Origin: Opitutales bacterium | GTDB taxonomy: Bacteria; Verrucomicrobiota; Verrucomicrobiia; Opitutales; Oceanipulchritudinaceae | Reading direction: 5' to 3' | Length of the DNA: 64,000 bases | NCBI GenBank assembly: GCA_020831485.1 | Contig: JAFIGG010000005.1 | Location: forward strand, 1-64,000 | Shown here: positions 22,824-31,550 of the stretch, piece by piece | Layout: every line of letters starts with the position of its first letter | Position numbering within the stretch: position 1 is the stretch's first letter | Translations under genes and position numbers: made by a program | Notes under the pieces: model-generated | Told to the model about the DNA's origin: nothing | The model's database searches: none | The model's input: the letters and a program-made list of their open reading frames with translations, nothing else

Positions 22824-24569
22824 CTACACCATGACAATGGATGCGCCCTCCTCAAAAGTGGTGAGACCTTGGCGGATTTTGGAAACGGCATCGTCGTAGA
22901 GATTGTAAAAGCCGCCGGCCTGATTGGCGGCGTTGCGCACCTGAGCTTCGGAAGCCCGGTTAAGGATAAGATCCCGGATTGACGGGTTCATCATAAGAAC
23001 TTCATAGATTCCGAGGCGACCGCGGTAACCAATATGATTGCATTCCTCGCAGCCCCTGGCTTCGAGAAAATGGTCTCCACTGTTCGGTTGGACATTCCAG
23101 TGCTTGAGGGTTTCTGCAGTGGGCTGGCTCGGTTGAGCACAAACAGGGCATAGGCGTCGAATCAGGCGTTGCGCCATGACGGTGTTGAGAACTGAAGAGA
23201 CCAGGAAGGGTTCAATCCCCATGTCCATCAACCGCGTGATGGCTCCAATTGAATCGTTGGTGTGGAGAGTGCTCAACACAAGGTGTCCGGTCAGTGCTGC
23301 CTGGACCGCAATTCGGCCAGTCTCGAGATCACGGATCTCGCCGACCATTATAATGTCGGGATCTTGCCGTAGAATCGACTTCAACGAACTGGCAAAAGTT
23401 GAACCTGCCCGGGTATTTAGTTCTACCTGGCGGATACGCGGAATGCGGTATTCGACTGGATCCTCAACTGTGATGATGTTGACATCTGGCTGGTTGAGGA
23501 GGGCCAGAATCGAGTAAAGCGTTGTCGTTTTTCCGCTGCCGGTGGGTCCCGTGTTAAGGAATAGCCCATGAGGCATTTGAATTGACGATCGAATTTTGGC
23601 GGCGTCCTCCGAACGGACTCCTAGTTTGTCAAGCTGGAGGACCAGAGAACTTGCATCGAGCAGGCGTAATACCAGGTTTTCGCCGTTGACCGTAGGGATC
23701 GAAGAGACGCGGATATTGATTTCCCGATCACCAACGTTGGCGGAGAAACGGCCGTCTTGTGGAATCCGGGTGACAGCTATATCCATGCGGGCCAGAATCT
23801 TGATTCGGGAGATCACGGAACTCTGCATTACCTTTGCCAGAGCTGGGAAGTCCTTGAGGCTGCCATCCACCCGCATACGAATCTGCACATGCTCTTTTTC
23901 CGGAGATATGTGCAGATCGCTGGCGCCTTCCTGAACCGCCTGAACCAGCAGCCAATTGACAAAACGTACTGCGGTTTGGCCTTCTTCTGTATCCATCCAT
24001 TCCCGCATGTCATCATCGTCCACAGGCACATCTTCGACCTCACCGTCTGACGATCCGAAGCTAATGTGCTGCATTTGCCGATTGCCAAACTGGCTTTTGT
24101 TGAAATCCTCGGATGTGTGATCGACCGTCTGACTGCCTGCATAAAGGGCTCCGGCAAGTTCTTTTAGTTGGGCCGCAGAACAAACTACGGGTTCAATCTC
24201 GCAGTGCATGAACTCATGAGCCTGGTCGATGGAAACGACATCCATAGGGTCCGTCATCGCTACCAACAGGACATCGTTTTCGCGCCCCAACGGAACCATT
24301 CTCCAACGAATGGCATTTTCCGGCGGGATAACACTGGCCATTGTCGGATCGAGATAAAAGACATCCGAATGGTAGCGCCGGAGCCTCAACTCACGGCAGA
24401 GAACTTCGATTAAATCGTTTTCCCGGATAATACCTTCCCGCACCAAAAGGGATCCAATGAATTCTCCATGCGCAACCTTTTTGGACATTTCAACAGCACG
24501 GGTGAGGGCAGCCTCATTGATGAGTTCTCCCTCCACGAGGTATTCCAGAAGCCTGTCCGATATTTTCAT
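22824..24569 (-). CDS. pilB: Type IV pilus/T2SS assembly ATPase (PilB/GspE)
   Basis: 581 residues from ATG 24569; an in-frame TTG at 24632 overlapping the secretin stop is less likely. N-terminal MshEN/T2SSE_N domain, then the ATPase domain with Walker A GPTGSGKTTTLYS (from about 341), Asp box and Walker B (IIMVGEIRDLETG), and the His box. The zinc-binding tetracysteine is intact: C474, C477 (CPVC), C507 and C510 (CEEC). It powers pilus extension or secretion. It lies between secretin and platform genes in the conserved order. Confidence 0.94.
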   Translation of the reverse strand: MKISDRLLEYLVEGELINEAALTRAVEMSKKVAHGEFIGSLLVREGIIRENDLIEVLCRELRLRRYHSDVFYLDPTMASVIPPENAIRWRMVPLGRENDVLLVAMTDPMDVVSIDQAHEFMHCEIEPVVCSAAQLKELAGALYAGSQTVDHTSEDFNKSQFGNRQMQHISFGSSDGEVEDVPVDDDDMREWMDTEEGQTAVRFVNWLLVQAVQEGASDLHISPEKEHVQIRMRVDGSLKDFPALAKVMQSSVISRIKILARMDIAVTRIPQDGRFSANVGDREINIRVSSIPTVNGENLVLRLLDASSLVLQLDKLGVRSEDAAKIRSSIQMPHGLFLNTGPTGSGKTTTLYSILALLNQPDVNIITVEDPVEYRIPRIRQVELNTRAGSTFASSLKSILRQDPDIIMVGEIRDLETGRIAVQAALTGHLVLSTLHTNDSIGAITRLMDMGIEPFLVSSVLNTVMAQRLIRRLCPVCAQPSQPTAETLKHWNVQPNSGDHFLEARGCEECNHIGYRGRLGIYEVLMMNPSIRDLILNRASEAQVRNAANQAGGFYNLYDDAVSKIRQGLTTFEEGASIVMV

Positions 24570-24628
24570 GGGATTCAGCGGTCGATCAATTTGATGATCG
24601 CTTGAGAAGGTTGAAGATCGTCTGCATA

Positions 24629-26263
24629 TCAATTGGATTCATTTTGAATTGCAGGTGAGGGAGGAAAGTTACCGATGACTCCGTTGTAAGGCAGGACATG
24701 CGGAGTGATGAAAATAAGGGTGTCTGTCATGGAATCGCGCGTACCACGGCTTTTAAACAGATTACCAAAGCCAGGAATTTCTTTGAGGAAAGGGATCCCT
24801 GATGTGTTGCTACTGGAGCTCTCCGTTGAGAGACCACCGATAACGGTTGTCTGGCCATCGGCCAGATAGAGCGTTGTCGTCGCACTCCGGGTGGATATGG
24901 GTACTTGAATAGTATCGGCAATAACAACCGCCTTGGAATCATCAAACTCATCCTTACTTGTCAGGATGCGCATCTTGATCCATTCGCCATCGATCACCTG
25001 GGGCGTAACTTCAAGCCGGAGCAGCGCTTTTTTGAATTCTACGGATACAGTTGCATTGCTGCCAGTTCCGGAAACACTTTGAAAGGGTCGTTCTTCGCCG
25101 CTTTCAATGATGGCCGTTTGTTTATCAAGAGTTGTTATGGAAGGGCTGGATACGATCTGCAGGTCCCCATCCCGCTGCAAGGCAGTCAGCTGAGCTTGCA
25201 GGAGACTGCGGGTGCCTTCGCGGGCAGCTCCCAAGGCAAAGCCGGCATTATTTGCAGTGAAATCGGGGGCGGGGAAATTGGAATTGTATCCTTGTTCAAA
25301 ATTGCCCGCAGTGTGCGGACTGGTTCCAACCACAGTGTTGCCGCGACGACTGAAGGCCCCCCATTGCAATCCCAGGTCACGCGCTGTCTCTTTGTTTGTC
25401 TGAACGATATGAGCTTCGATAAGGATCTGGTAAGTCGGTTGATCGAGAGCCTCGGCAAGTTTGCGGATTCGCTCTACATTTTGTGGGGCAGCGTGGATAA
25501 TCAGCAGATTACTGTCGGCGTCGGCGTAGACGGTCGAGCGAAAGGCGGAAGCACTTCCATCTCTGCCTTCTTCGCCGTTTCCAGTCGGGCTGATGTTGAG
25601 ATTGGCGAGCACACTCTGAATGGTTCGCGCCATGTTTTCACTGTTGGCATAGCGAACTCTGAACACATCCAGAACCGGGGGTTCGCTGTCAGCCCGCTTT
25701 TGAGTAGCGGCGGCACGGGCACGGCGCACATCTTCGATTGCGATCTGGCGGTTAATATCTTCCCGCGCCAATACGCGCAGGATGCCGTTGGACCAATCAT
25801 AGGTCAATCCATGTGCCTCAACCAGAGACAGGAAGAGTGATTTCCAGGTTGTCTCAGCGTAGAGATTGACCCGAATTGGCCCTGAAACATTTTCAGACAG
25901 GATCATATTGATTTCACCGGCTTCGGCCAACATCCGCAGAAAAACAGCTAGGTCGACTTCACGGCGCATGACGATTTCCCTGACAGGTGTTTCCGGTAAC
26001 GCTGGTTCCGTTACTGCTTCTTCAACTGGTATCTCATCGGTCCGCTGGTCTTGCAAATCAATCTGAAAATGGTTCAGGCTAGGCTGAGGTAGCGCGCGTC
26101 CGGCCGAAGCTTGTGCCATCTCAGTCCATTCTGAGGAGCGGTCTGTGCCGCTGTCAGGCGTGGTAGTGCAGCCGACTGGCAGCAATGCCATTAGAGTGGC
26201 AGCAAGGCACTTGAAGGCGATGCGCGAGGCTGTTTGTGACTGAAATGGTAAAGGTGAGCTCAT
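24629..26263 (-). CDS. pilQ: Secretin, PilQ/MshL/GspD type, lipoprotein
   Basis: 544 residues. Lipobox LLPVGC with Cys32, so the secretin is lipidated. A short N-terminal STN-like domain (about 105-165: VDLAVFLRMLAEAGEINMIL) is followed by one NolW-type N domain (about 195-275) and the secretin channel with QILIEAHIVQTNKETARDLGLQWG, VEFKKALLRLEVTPQV and the terminal DTLIFITPHVLP. It should form the outer-membrane pore through which the pilus passes. The single N domain makes it closer to MshL/PilQ than to GspD. It is preceded by the PilP-like gene. Confidence 0.92.
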   Translation of the reverse strand: MSSPLPFQSQTASRIAFKCLAATLMALLPVGCTTTPDSGTDRSSEWTEMAQASAGRALPQPSLNHFQIDLQDQRTDEIPVEEAVTEPALPETPVREIVMRREVDLAVFLRMLAEAGEINMILSENVSGPIRVNLYAETTWKSLFLSLVEAHGLTYDWSNGILRVLAREDINRQIAIEDVRRARAAATQKRADSEPPVLDVFRVRYANSENMARTIQSVLANLNISPTGNGEEGRDGSASAFRSTVYADADSNLLIIHAAPQNVERIRKLAEALDQPTYQILIEAHIVQTNKETARDLGLQWGAFSRRGNTVVGTSPHTAGNFEQGYNSNFPAPDFTANNAGFALGAAREGTRSLLQAQLTALQRDGDLQIVSSPSITTLDKQTAIIESGEERPFQSVSGTGSNATVSVEFKKALLRLEVTPQVIDGEWIKMRILTSKDEFDDSKAVVIADTIQVPISTRSATTTLYLADGQTTVIGGLSTESSSSNTSGIPFLKEIPGFGNLFKSRGTRDSMTDTLIFITPHVLPYNGVIGNFPPSPAIQNESN

Positions 26264-26272
26264 GGATTTAGA

Positions 26273-26761
26273 TCAGTTATCTGGCTCAAGGTTGAGGGTC
26301 ACGCGTTCATGGCCACTGCCACGCACCAGTTGCACCTGGTCGTGTTGGATTTCAACAACCCGGTAGTCGGCACCGTTGAGTTCTTCACCAACTCGGTATT
26401 CAACGCCGTCGATGATTGCGAAGACAAGGTCGGCAATCCTGAAGAAGCCGACATATTTGGGAAGGGCTTCCGCCGTTCGTCGGGAGCCGGCACGTTCCCG
26501 GATTTCCCGATACTCTTCCGGGCTGACAAAGGGATTCTGGCTCGAATGACCAATTTCGCTGACAAGGTTCAGCATGTGTCTGTCCAGATTGGTCAGTTGT
26601 CCTGCTTGAACGACGGTTCGAAGCTCGTTAACCACATCAGTTGGAACGGATCGGTTGTCGCTGTGTTCGGATGGAAAAAGGATCTCAGGGAGCTCAACGA
26701 CGGCTGCCCAAGCAACCGCGGCTCCGCAAATACCTAGGATGACTTTTTCTCTCGTGTTCAT
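26273..26761 (-). CDS. PilP/GspC-like inner-membrane linker protein
   Basis: 162 residues from ATG 26761, which overlaps the previous stop (ATGA); an ATG at 26785 is possible. One N-terminal membrane helix (VILGICGAAVAWAAVVELPE), a linker, and a small C-terminal beta domain (FFRIADLVFAIIDGVEYRVG, YRVVEIQHDQVQLV) in the style of PilP/GspC HR domains that contact the secretin. Sequence similarity to known PilP is weak, so the call rests on order (after PilO-like, before secretin) and architecture. Confidence 0.65.
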   Translation of the reverse strand: MNTREKVILGICGAAVAWAAVVELPEILFPSEHSDNRSVPTDVVNELRTVVQAGQLTNLDRHMLNLVSEIGHSSQNPFVSPEEYREIRERAGSRRTAEALPKYVGFFRIADLVFAIIDGVEYRVGEELNGADYRVVEIQHDQVQLVRGSGHERVTLNLEPDN

Positions 26762-27297
26762 TCCATCCGGAGCCAAGCGGCCCATTTAATCTGCTTGTGA
26801 TTTTCTTCAACTGAAATTGAGAGGCTTTCGATGTGGCCGAGAAACCCGGCGCTTTCAAAATCGACGAGAAACTGCTGGATTTGAGAAAAGCTTCCTGATG
26901 CCTGCGCCTGCGCCCGTTGGAGACCGTCGCGTGAGCCTGCCGCACCTGCTTGGGGAGAGGCCGAGTGGATCTGAATCCCGGAGTCTGGAGATAGGCTTTG
27001 AAAACGGTCTGAAAGGTTTGCGAGCTCGCTGACAGGGAGTTTGTCTGGCACTGTCTCAGCTACCTCCCATGAAAGGCCCGCAAGCCGGCCGGTAAATTGT
27101 GAGTAGACCGGTGCAAAGGTTCGTTGCTGTTGGATGTCGTACTGCAGCCTGTCAATTCGCGCCCTTTCCTGGTTCAACTCAACCCACTGGGGGACGATCA
27201 TCAGGGCGATGATGCAGACACTGGCAGCAAGTAGAATCAAGCTGGAGATAGCACTTGATCGGGTTGAGTGGTCAGCGTTTACGGCTTGTTTGCGCAT
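26758..27297 (-). CDS. pilO: PilO/GspM-like alignment-complex protein
   Basis: 179 residues. An N-terminal membrane helix (ISSLILLAASVCIIALMIVP, about 17-36) is followed by a short coiled coil (LNQERARIDRLQYDIQQQ) and a ferredoxin-like periplasmic domain ending with FSQIQQFLVDFESAGFLGHI, the typical PilO signature region. With the PilM-PilN fusion upstream it forms the inner-membrane alignment complex that links motor and secretin. Confidence 0.8.
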   Translation of the reverse strand: MRKQAVNADHSTRSSAISSLILLAASVCIIALMIVPQWVELNQERARIDRLQYDIQQQRTFAPVYSQFTGRLAGLSWEVAETVPDKLPVSELANLSDRFQSLSPDSGIQIHSASPQAGAAGSRDGLQRAQAQASGSFSQIQQFLVDFESAGFLGHIESLSISVEENHKQIKWAAWLRME

Positions 27298-27314
27298 GAA
27301 TTGAATAATGGCGG

Positions 27315-29012
27315 TTATCCGGAAGAGGGCATAAAGCCAGTGGTCGGAACGATCCGAATGGTAAAGTAATTATGAGTTTCACTGCGCCGTTCGGCATTGC
27401 GTAATTCTTCGTCAATATCGACCTGAGTGATCAACGGCGAAGACCTCAGGCTGGAGGTATACAGAGCTAGCACTGAGTCGGTAGCCTGGTCTGTGCGCTC
27501 AATCAGGCCCTGGATGCGGATACTCCCATCTGCGGATTGTGAGCGGTTGCGGCTCTGTGCGCGTGGTTGGCCAAAACTAATCTCCGTCAATACGATACCC
27601 GCTGGGACAAGATTGCTTATTTCAACGATCAGGGCGGATGCCTGATGGCGTTCAGCCGCAGCTTTTAGCTCTCGTTGTCGTTGCTGAAGCTCAGTTGCAG
27701 TATCACGCAGAACGGTTTCACTGACGCGTGGATCGAATCCACTCACGGTTTGTTCGAGTGCCTTGCGTTCGGTCTTAAAGCCCGCTAGAATTTGATACTG
27801 CCAGAAGCCACAGACAGCGGAGATGGCCAGCACTGCAGCAGTTGAAATGAGGGTGATGCGCCCAATCAGTTGGTGCCTTTGTGCCGTCTGACGGTCTTTA
27901 AAAGTATGGAGAAAATTGATGGTTTGGTCTGGAGCCGAAAGTGCCAGACCAAGGGCCAGGTTATAAGGAATCCGTTCTTCGGCTTTTTCCGGAACCTGAG
28001 AATCTTCAGCGATGAATGCCGGAGCCATCGGATCAAAGGGAATAATGTCTACATCCAACCTTTGGTTGAGGTAATCGCGGATTGCTTTGTTGGTCGCTAC
28101 AAGACCAAAGGTGTAAACAGTATCCACCGAGCCAGGCGTTTTGTGGTTCCGGTGAAAAAATTCAATTGTTTGCTCTACATGCCGAGCCAGGCGTTCGAGA
28201 GGACGGCGCAAAGCGTCAATGTAGTATTTATCAGTAATCGCCCCTGATTGACCGGCATCGGATGCTTCGTCGCTGACTCCCGAAATCCAATCCATGATCT
28301 CGCGATTTAATGGTGCGTCGACTAGGGCTTTGTCTGCAGCCTCACTCATCTGATTCAGCCCGGCTGGAATGTTGCGTGTGAGTGCAGTGAAGCCCAGGTG
28401 GCTAAGGCCGACCTGGGTGGCATCCATGTCAGTGATGGATACTGCAACCGGTGCCGGTTCTGCATCAATCCACCCGCTGCGGATGAAATTGTTGAATGCG
28501 CTCATGGGCAGGCTGATTCCGGAGAGTGGGAAGCCTGCCTGGTTAAACAGATCGCGGGTTTGGTCCAGATGCTGCCGAGAGGCGAGGTAGGCGGTGATAT
28601 GGGTTACCGGAGCCTTTTCTTCGTCGCCACTGGTAACGACCTCGTAGTCAAGAACCCACTCACTTTCTTCAAATGGGTTCTCTCGTTTTACTGCCCAGAA
28701 CACAGCTGCACCGAGCTGTTTGGAATCCATTTTCGGTAATTGCAGATGAAAAGTCCGCACCTGCTGGGCCTGCAGGGTTGTCCAGACTTCAAAAACAGAT
28801 GCATCTTCGAGAAAAGACTGTAATTCTTCGGCAAGAATCCGGCTGTAGGATTCGTTTTCAGTCTGCAGGGGTTGAGCCAGACTATGGGTTCGCCAGGCAA
28901 GGATTCTGGGTCGTTTCGCTTCCGTCCGAAGGACTTTGACCATGCGAATCACATGCGGATGGATATCAACTCCAACTACAAGCGTATTACCCGTCTTGGA
29001 GTGTTTATTCAT
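27315..29012 (-). CDS. PilM-PilN fusion protein (GspL-like)
   Basis: 565 residues. The first about 370 have an actin-like PilM fold (NTLVVGVDIHPHVIRMVKVL, VSITDMDATQVGLSHLG, LERLARHVEQTIEFFHRNH, PYNLALGLALS). A membrane helix at about 380-402 then leads to a PilN-like periplasmic part with coiled coil (TATELQQRQRELKAAAERHQ) and VEISNLVPAGIVLTEISFG. In most species PilM and PilN are separate genes; GspL of type II systems is similarly fused. It recruits the ATPase and platform. It is first in the machinery part of the cluster, downstream of a strong hairpin after the pilin gene. Confidence 0.82.
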   Translation of the reverse strand: MNKHSKTGNTLVVGVDIHPHVIRMVKVLRTEAKRPRILAWRTHSLAQPLQTENESYSRILAEELQSFLEDASVFEVWTTLQAQQVRTFHLQLPKMDSKQLGAAVFWAVKRENPFEESEWVLDYEVVTSGDEEKAPVTHITAYLASRQHLDQTRDLFNQAGFPLSGISLPMSAFNNFIRSGWIDAEPAPVAVSITDMDATQVGLSHLGFTALTRNIPAGLNQMSEAADKALVDAPLNREIMDWISGVSDEASDAGQSGAITDKYYIDALRRPLERLARHVEQTIEFFHRNHKTPGSVDTVYTFGLVATNKAIRDYLNQRLDVDIIPFDPMAPAFIAEDSQVPEKAEERIPYNLALGLALSAPDQTINFLHTFKDRQTAQRHQLIGRITLISTAAVLAISAVCGFWQYQILAGFKTERKALEQTVSGFDPRVSETVLRDTATELQQRQRELKAAAERHQASALIVEISNLVPAGIVLTEISFGQPRAQSRNRSQSADGSIRIQGLIERTDQATDSVLALYTSSLRSSPLITQVDIDEELRNAERRSETHNYFTIRIVPTTGFMPSSG

Positions 29013-29084
29013 TGTAGGGGTTAGGGGTAGAAGGTTTGAGCGGAATGCAAGGGCTGGGGGCTACGTGTATGTGTGGTTTAAGAA

Positions 29085-29128
29085 GTTTCAGTTCAACCGC
29101 CCGGATTCTCCGGGCGGTTGCCTGAAAC
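29085..29128 (-). terminator. Long hairpin between pilin and pilMN genes
   Basis: A perfect 12-bp stem (arms CAACCGCCCGGA and TCCGGGCGGTTG, loop TTC) is extended by a further 7 bp (GTTTCAG with CTGAAAC) across a small internal bulge. It lies 28 bases past the pilin stop and 73 bases before the pilMN start. On the minus strand only TTCTT follows, so it may be a leaky terminator or an RNA-stability element that sets a high pilin to machinery ratio. Confidence 0.7.
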
Positions 29129-29155
29129 AGGAAATCAATCCGTAGAAGAATTCAT

Positions 29156-29599
29156 TTATGGATCGGGGGTGGTTGCTTCTGTCCAAACTGCAGGGCCGTC
29201 ATTGTTGGCAGCGGTCCGGGTTAAGACAACAGGGTTGCCTCCATCGAACACAAGTGTTCCGCCGGTTGCTTCGGGGCCATCTGTCCATGAATAGGAGGCT
29301 CCAATGTTTGCTGCATCGGTAGCTGTAACTATGTCCGCATCGGTTACACTGCCTGCGTTGGCGATCATCTGCTGTGACCAGACCAGGGATTCGCGGCCGT
29401 TGAGTTCGGCGATTCCTGCCTGAACAGCACGGACGCGGGCGTCGTCGGCCATGTTGATGTAGCGTGGAACCGCTACGGCAGCAAGGATGCCGAGCAAGAC
29501 CAGTACAGCAATGATTTCAATTAGGGTGAAACCAGCTTTACGGCGGATGTTTTTGGATTTTGAAGGAGCCTGTGACAGCTCAAGCGTGGTTTTTTTCAT
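29156..29599 (-). CDS. Major type IV pilin / pseudopilin
   Basis: 147 residues. A basic leader of 23 residues ends KAG/FTLIEIIAVLVLLGILAAVAVPRYINMADD, the full class with Glu at +5 and the hydrophobic assembly helix. A Thr/Ala-rich globular part of about 90 residues has no cysteine pair. It stands alone ahead of the machinery genes, with its own AT-rich upstream region and a strong hairpin after it, which suggests it is the abundant subunit. A T-rich stretch lies just before the ATG on the plus strand's complement. Confidence 0.88.
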   Translation of the reverse strand: MKKTTLELSQAPSKSKNIRRKAGFTLIEIIAVLVLLGILAAVAVPRYINMADDARVRAVQAGIAELNGRESLVWSQQMIANAGSVTDADIVTATDAANIGASYSWTDGPEATGGTLVFDGGNPVVLTRTAANNDGPAVWTEATTPDP

Positions 29600-29917
29600 G
29601 GTTTTTCAGTGTTTGAGGGTAATCAAATTGTAGGTAATGAAACCTACTTGAGTTTTGTGAAATTGTATTAAAACTAAATTCTCTGAATAACACCTAAAGT
29701 TATAAAAATAGAACCCGTAGGTGTCGTTTAGCAGTACCTGAGGTATATATTTATGGTGTTTGCATTTGTGGAGGTATACTCCGATATTATTTGGATAAGG
29801 CTGTCTGTTATCGATTGTCCAGAGCATAAATGCGCAGTCATGTTTTATCTTTTACAAGTAGGAATATTAGGCTATCCATATACAGGAATTACTCCATATG
29901 TATCGGGTTATATCTAT
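29600..29917. promoter_or_regulatory. AT-rich divergent intergenic region upstream of pilin
   Basis: 318 bases, markedly more AT-rich than anything around it. It separates the pilin gene (minus) from the half-VOC gene (plus). An inverted repeat with arms GTAGGT and ACCTAC (29630-29647) lies in the pilin leader. I see no convincing sigma-54 or sigma-70 pair. A frame open from 29753 crosses it but has no protein-like features and is taken as noncoding. Confidence 0.5.
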
Positions 29918-30286
29918 ATGAACCAAGAATCCAGTAGCAGGCAGATGCCGTTTCTTCAGGTTGCGTTTGTTGTTCCGGATTTGGAACAAGCGGTTGCCTT
30001 TTATGCCAAAGAACTCGACCTCAATCGCAGTGAAGAGTCCGCAACTATGGCCCCGGATTGTCAAAAATCGGTGGTGCTTATCTCTGATCTGTTGCGAATT
30101 GAACTGTTGGCGGAGGAAGCGATGGATGGGGTTCCTCTTGGCTTATACAAGTTGGATCCTGAAGCCAGTGCTGTGCTTCCAGAGTCTTCGAGTGATGATT
30201 CCGAGACTGCAGCTAATAAGCCTAGGCTGGATCAGGCGAAGAAGAATGAACTGCTCAGAAAGCTGAAAAAGCTTGGAAGCTTTTAG
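29918..30286 (+). CDS. Small half-glyoxalase (VOC-like) protein
   Basis: 122 residues from ATG 29918. Residues about 10-66 (MPFLQVAFVVPDLEQAVAFY then AKELDL, with CQKSVVLISDLLRIELLAEE) follow a single beta-alpha-beta-beta-beta module of the vicinal-oxygen-chelate fold. The remaining half is acidic then lysine-rich (AKKNELLRKLKKLGSF) with no second module. Dimerisation would be needed to build a VOC site; the metal ligands are not evident. Its 3' end overlaps the 3' end of pilT by 32 bases (convergent). ATG 29945 is an alternative start. Function unknown. Confidence 0.55.
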   Translation: MNQESSSRQMPFLQVAFVVPDLEQAVAFYAKELDLNRSEESATMAPDCQKSVVLISDLLRIELLAEEAMDGVPLGLYKLDPEASAVLPESSSDDSETAANKPRLDQAKKNELLRKLKKLGSF

Positions 30287-31403
30287 CCGAGTCTGGCTTT
30301 GCATTTTCCCGAGGCTGCGCTTTATCGCGGATGTAGCTTTCGAAAACGGAACGATGGTTGGCCCAGTTGAGGGCTTCAGTGTAATCGACGATGCCTTGAT
30401 TGACCTGTCGCGCTAGAGCCAGTTCAAGCGGGCACATACCGCCATCAATGGATGAACACAAAGTGGGGTATATCTGGTGGATTTCACCTTCGCGGATGTG
30501 TGTGCGGACTGCTGCATTGGCGAGGAGAATCTCTCTAGCTGCGGCCCGGCCTTCACCGCTGGCGCAGGGGATGAGAACTTGGCCAACAACCGCTTGCAGA
30601 CAGGAGGCCAATTGTGCACGTACCATGCTTTGCTGCGCAGAGGGAAATACATCAATAATGCGGTGTAGCGTATGAGCTACGTCCGGAGTATGCAGCGTGG
30701 AGAAGACCAGGTGGCCTGTTTCTGCAGCTGTAAGGGCCAGGGCTATGGTTTCCAGGTCGCGCATTTCGCCGACAAAAATGATGTTCGGGTTGGCTCGCAG
30801 GGCGGACCGCAGTGCGGACGCAAAAGAGTGAGTGTGGCTGTCGATCTCGCGCTGAGTGACTCGGCAGGTTCCTTCCTCGAAGTAGTATTCGATAGGGTCT
30901 TCGATCGTCAGGATGTGCTTCGAATGCCGGCTGTTAATTGCATTGATGAGGCTGGCAACGGTCGTTGATTTACCCATTCCAGTTGCTCCGGTCACCAACA
31001 CCAAACCGCCTGGCAGGTCCTTTAAATCGATCAATGATGGTTCCAGCGATATCGCTTCAGGCGTTGGGGCGTGCTGGGGAATCATGCGAAAGACAGCAGC
31101 CAGGCCAAAGCGCTGGTAGTGCATGTTGACCCGAAGCCGGACCTGGCTTTCTTGCGTAGAGACCTGAAGGCCGAAGTCGATTTCCATATCTGCTTCCAGG
31201 CGTTTGCGCTGCTGGTCCGAGAGAAGTCCGAGCAGCATTTGCTCTGTTTCTTCAGCCGACAGAACCGGCAGTTTTCCGGGAGCGATGGTCACAGTGCCAT
31301 CAATCCGCATCGATGGTGATTTTCTGCAGACCACATGAACATCCGAAGCTCTCAGGTTTACGGCTAATGAAATGAGTTCCTCAAAGTAGGGTGTCACGGT
31401 CAT
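30255..31403 (-). CDS. pilT: Pilus retraction ATPase PilT
   Basis: 382 residues. N-terminal PAS-like domain (LRASDVHVV, RIDGTVTIAP), P-loop GATGMGKSTT (139-148), Walker B IIFVGEMRDLETI (about 208-220), and the AIRNLIRE-like region replaced by a divergent C-terminus. It should retract pili, giving twitching or uptake. It lies on the same strand upstream of the pilin gene but is separated from it by the convergent half-VOC gene, so it is probably its own transcript. The last 30 residues (from about 350) are charged and not conserved. Confidence 0.9.
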   Translation of the reverse strand: MTVTPYFEELISLAVNLRASDVHVVCRKSPSMRIDGTVTIAPGKLPVLSAEETEQMLLGLLSDQQRKRLEADMEIDFGLQVSTQESQVRLRVNMHYQRFGLAAVFRMIPQHAPTPEAISLEPSLIDLKDLPGGLVLVTGATGMGKSTTVASLINAINSRHSKHILTIEDPIEYYFEEGTCRVTQREIDSHTHSFASALRSALRANPNIIFVGEMRDLETIALALTAAETGHLVFSTLHTPDVAHTLHRIIDVFPSAQQSMVRAQLASCLQAVVGQVLIPCASGEGRAAAREILLANAAVRTHIREGEIHQIYPTLCSSIDGGMCPLELALARQVNQGIVDYTEALNWANHRSVFESYIRDKAQPRENAKPDSAKSFQAFSAF

Positions 31404-31550
31404 GGGAGATCGAATGGGCGGATGACGGCGCTGTGGTTGTGTAAGCAGCCGGTTTCTGGGATACCGTTAGCGGTATAAGAAAGATCCTTAGGTTTCGTTT
31501 ATTATTGAACCTTGTTAAAAAAATCGAGTTTTTTCATGCAGTACTGCTGT

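Noticed and set aside
24905-25840. 311-codon plus-strand frame opposite the secretin
   Set aside because: Antisense shadow; the secretin frame explains the region.
29753-29917. 55-codon N-terminal extension of the half-VOC protein
   Set aside because: Runs through AT-rich spacer sequence with no protein-like pattern; the VOC-like part begins after ATG 29918.
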